From NCBI GenBank assembly GCA_012026935.1, contig VEPI01000036.1, positions 44,047 through 108,046 of the forward strand: a DNA stretch of 64,000 nt. Direction: 5' to 3'. Position numbers and translations under genes: made by a program. Each line of letters starts with the position of its first letter. Positions within the stretch are counted from its first letter, which is position 1. Source of the DNA: Melioribacter sp. Its GTDB lineage: Bacteria; Bacteroidota; Ignavibacteria; Ignavibacteriales; Melioribacteraceae. The notes beneath the pieces were generated by a model. That model was given only the letters and a program-made list of their open reading frames with translations, made no database searches and was not told the origin of the DNA. Of the stretch, positions 63,015 through 64,000 are shown piece by piece.

Positions 63015-64000
63015 ATGCGACTTTTTGAGAATTTAAATATTAATTTCATGGGTAAACGCAGCATATTTTATGTTGTGTCTGCTACAATTCTCCTTTTAGG
63101 TTTTATTAGCATCTTCGTAAAAGGAGTTGAATTCGGAATAGACTTCAAAGGTGGTTCCGAAATTGCGCTTCAATTTGAAAAACCAGTAGATATTGAAAAA
63201 ATTAGAGCTGAAATTGACAAACTGGGTATTGGAAATGTAGAGGTAAAAACTTTCGGCGGCACAACAGGTATTCTATTGAGAACTGAATTACAAGAACTTC
63301 CTAAACAAGTTTTACCGAAAGTCAGATCAAAAATTGAAAATGTTATAAGTAATGTATACCCCGGAATTGAAAAAAGAATCACAGATTCTTCATCCACGTC
63401 TATAACTTATTCATTTCCAGATCCTGCATCTGCAACAGTATTGAATAACAGATTATTTGAAGCTGGATTCAATTCAGCTAAAGTTTCCGATGAACCTACC
63501 AATACTGCAGTTTCGGTTCGTCTGGGTATTGCAGAATTAATTAAAGATAATCTTTCAGAAAAATTTAAGGATAACCCTTTTACTGTTCTTAAAGAAGATA
63601 GAGTTGGACCTAAAGTCGGTAAGGAATTAAAACGAGACGCGGTTTTATCTGTGCTGTTGTCTTTAGTTGTAATTTTAATTTATCTCGGTTTCCGATTTAA
63701 GTTTACATTTGCATTCGGTGCTGTAATAGCTCTGTTCCATGATGTGTTGATTACACTAGGGATATTTACAATTCTTTACGGCTTGATACCTGGATTTAAC
63801 TTAGAAATATCCGTGAGCGTTGTAGCCGCATTTTTAACCTTGGTCGGTTATTCAATCAACGATACAGTTATCGTTTTCGATAGAGTAAGAGAACAGATGA
63901 AAATTCATAAGACTCTTTCCGTAGAAGAAAATATGAATCACGCTATCAATAAAACAATGAGCCGAACAATCATTACTGTGTTCACAGTTTTATTAACTAT
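63015..64000 (+). CDS. secF: Protein translocase subunit SecF, truncated by the window edge
   Basis: ATG at 63015; GVEFGIDFKGGSEIALQFEKP, TLVGYSINDTVIVFDRVREQMK; open to the window end. Confidence 0.95.
   Translation, partial: MRLFENLNINFMGKRSIFYVVSATILLLGFISIFVKGVEFGIDFKGGSEIALQFEKPVDIEKIRAEIDKLGIGNVEVKTFGGTTGILLRTELQELPKQVLPKVRSKIENVISNVYPGIEKRITDSSSTSITYSFPDPASATVLNNRLFEAGFNSAKVSDEPTNTAVSVRLGIAELIKDNLSEKFKDNPFTVLKEDRVGPKVGKELKRDAVLSVLLSLVVILIYLGFRFKFTFAFGAVIALFHDVLITLGIFTILYGLIPGFNLEISVSVVAAFLTLVGYSINDTVIVFDRVREQMKIHKTLSVEENMNHAINKTMSRTIITVFTVLLT

Overview
AT-rich window with dense, mostly housekeeping gene content. The gene style (TonB/FecR/ECF trio with an STN domain, LpxC-FabZ fusion, TAnnTTTG-like promoters) suggests a Bacteroidetes/Chlorobi/Ignavibacteria-type bacterium; this is an inference, since no search was run. 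Left to right: comM/yifB-like (partial), nuoI-nuoH-nuoG and an M16 peptidase on the minus strand; a divergent trpEGDCF-aroF-trpBA operon preceded by an unannotated Trp-rich leader peptide and terminator (classical attenuation layout); dsbD, a TlpA-like redoxin, a TonB receptor, FecR and an ECF sigma factor; an aminotransferase; a MazEF-type module; a receiver/ATP-grasp fusion protein; gdhA; an MlaE permease; ilvE; alkaline phosphatase; lexA with two small genes of unknown function; an envelope cluster (uppS, bamA, two ompH/skp, lpxD, lpxC-fabZ, two lpxA-like genes); a lipoate ligase-like gene; rfaE1/rfaE2; tamB; rnr; a metalloprotease/propeller/barrel protein; prs, rplY, pth, rpsF-ssb-rpsR-rplI and secD-secF. 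The most interesting items are the trp attenuator, the large imperfect palindrome over the lexA promoter, the lexA-linked WYL-like and nuclease-fold-like small proteins, a diverged tandem LpxA paralogue, the receiver/ATP-grasp protein, and several hairpin repeats in intergenic gaps. No CRISPR array, rRNA, tRNA or transposase was recognised.
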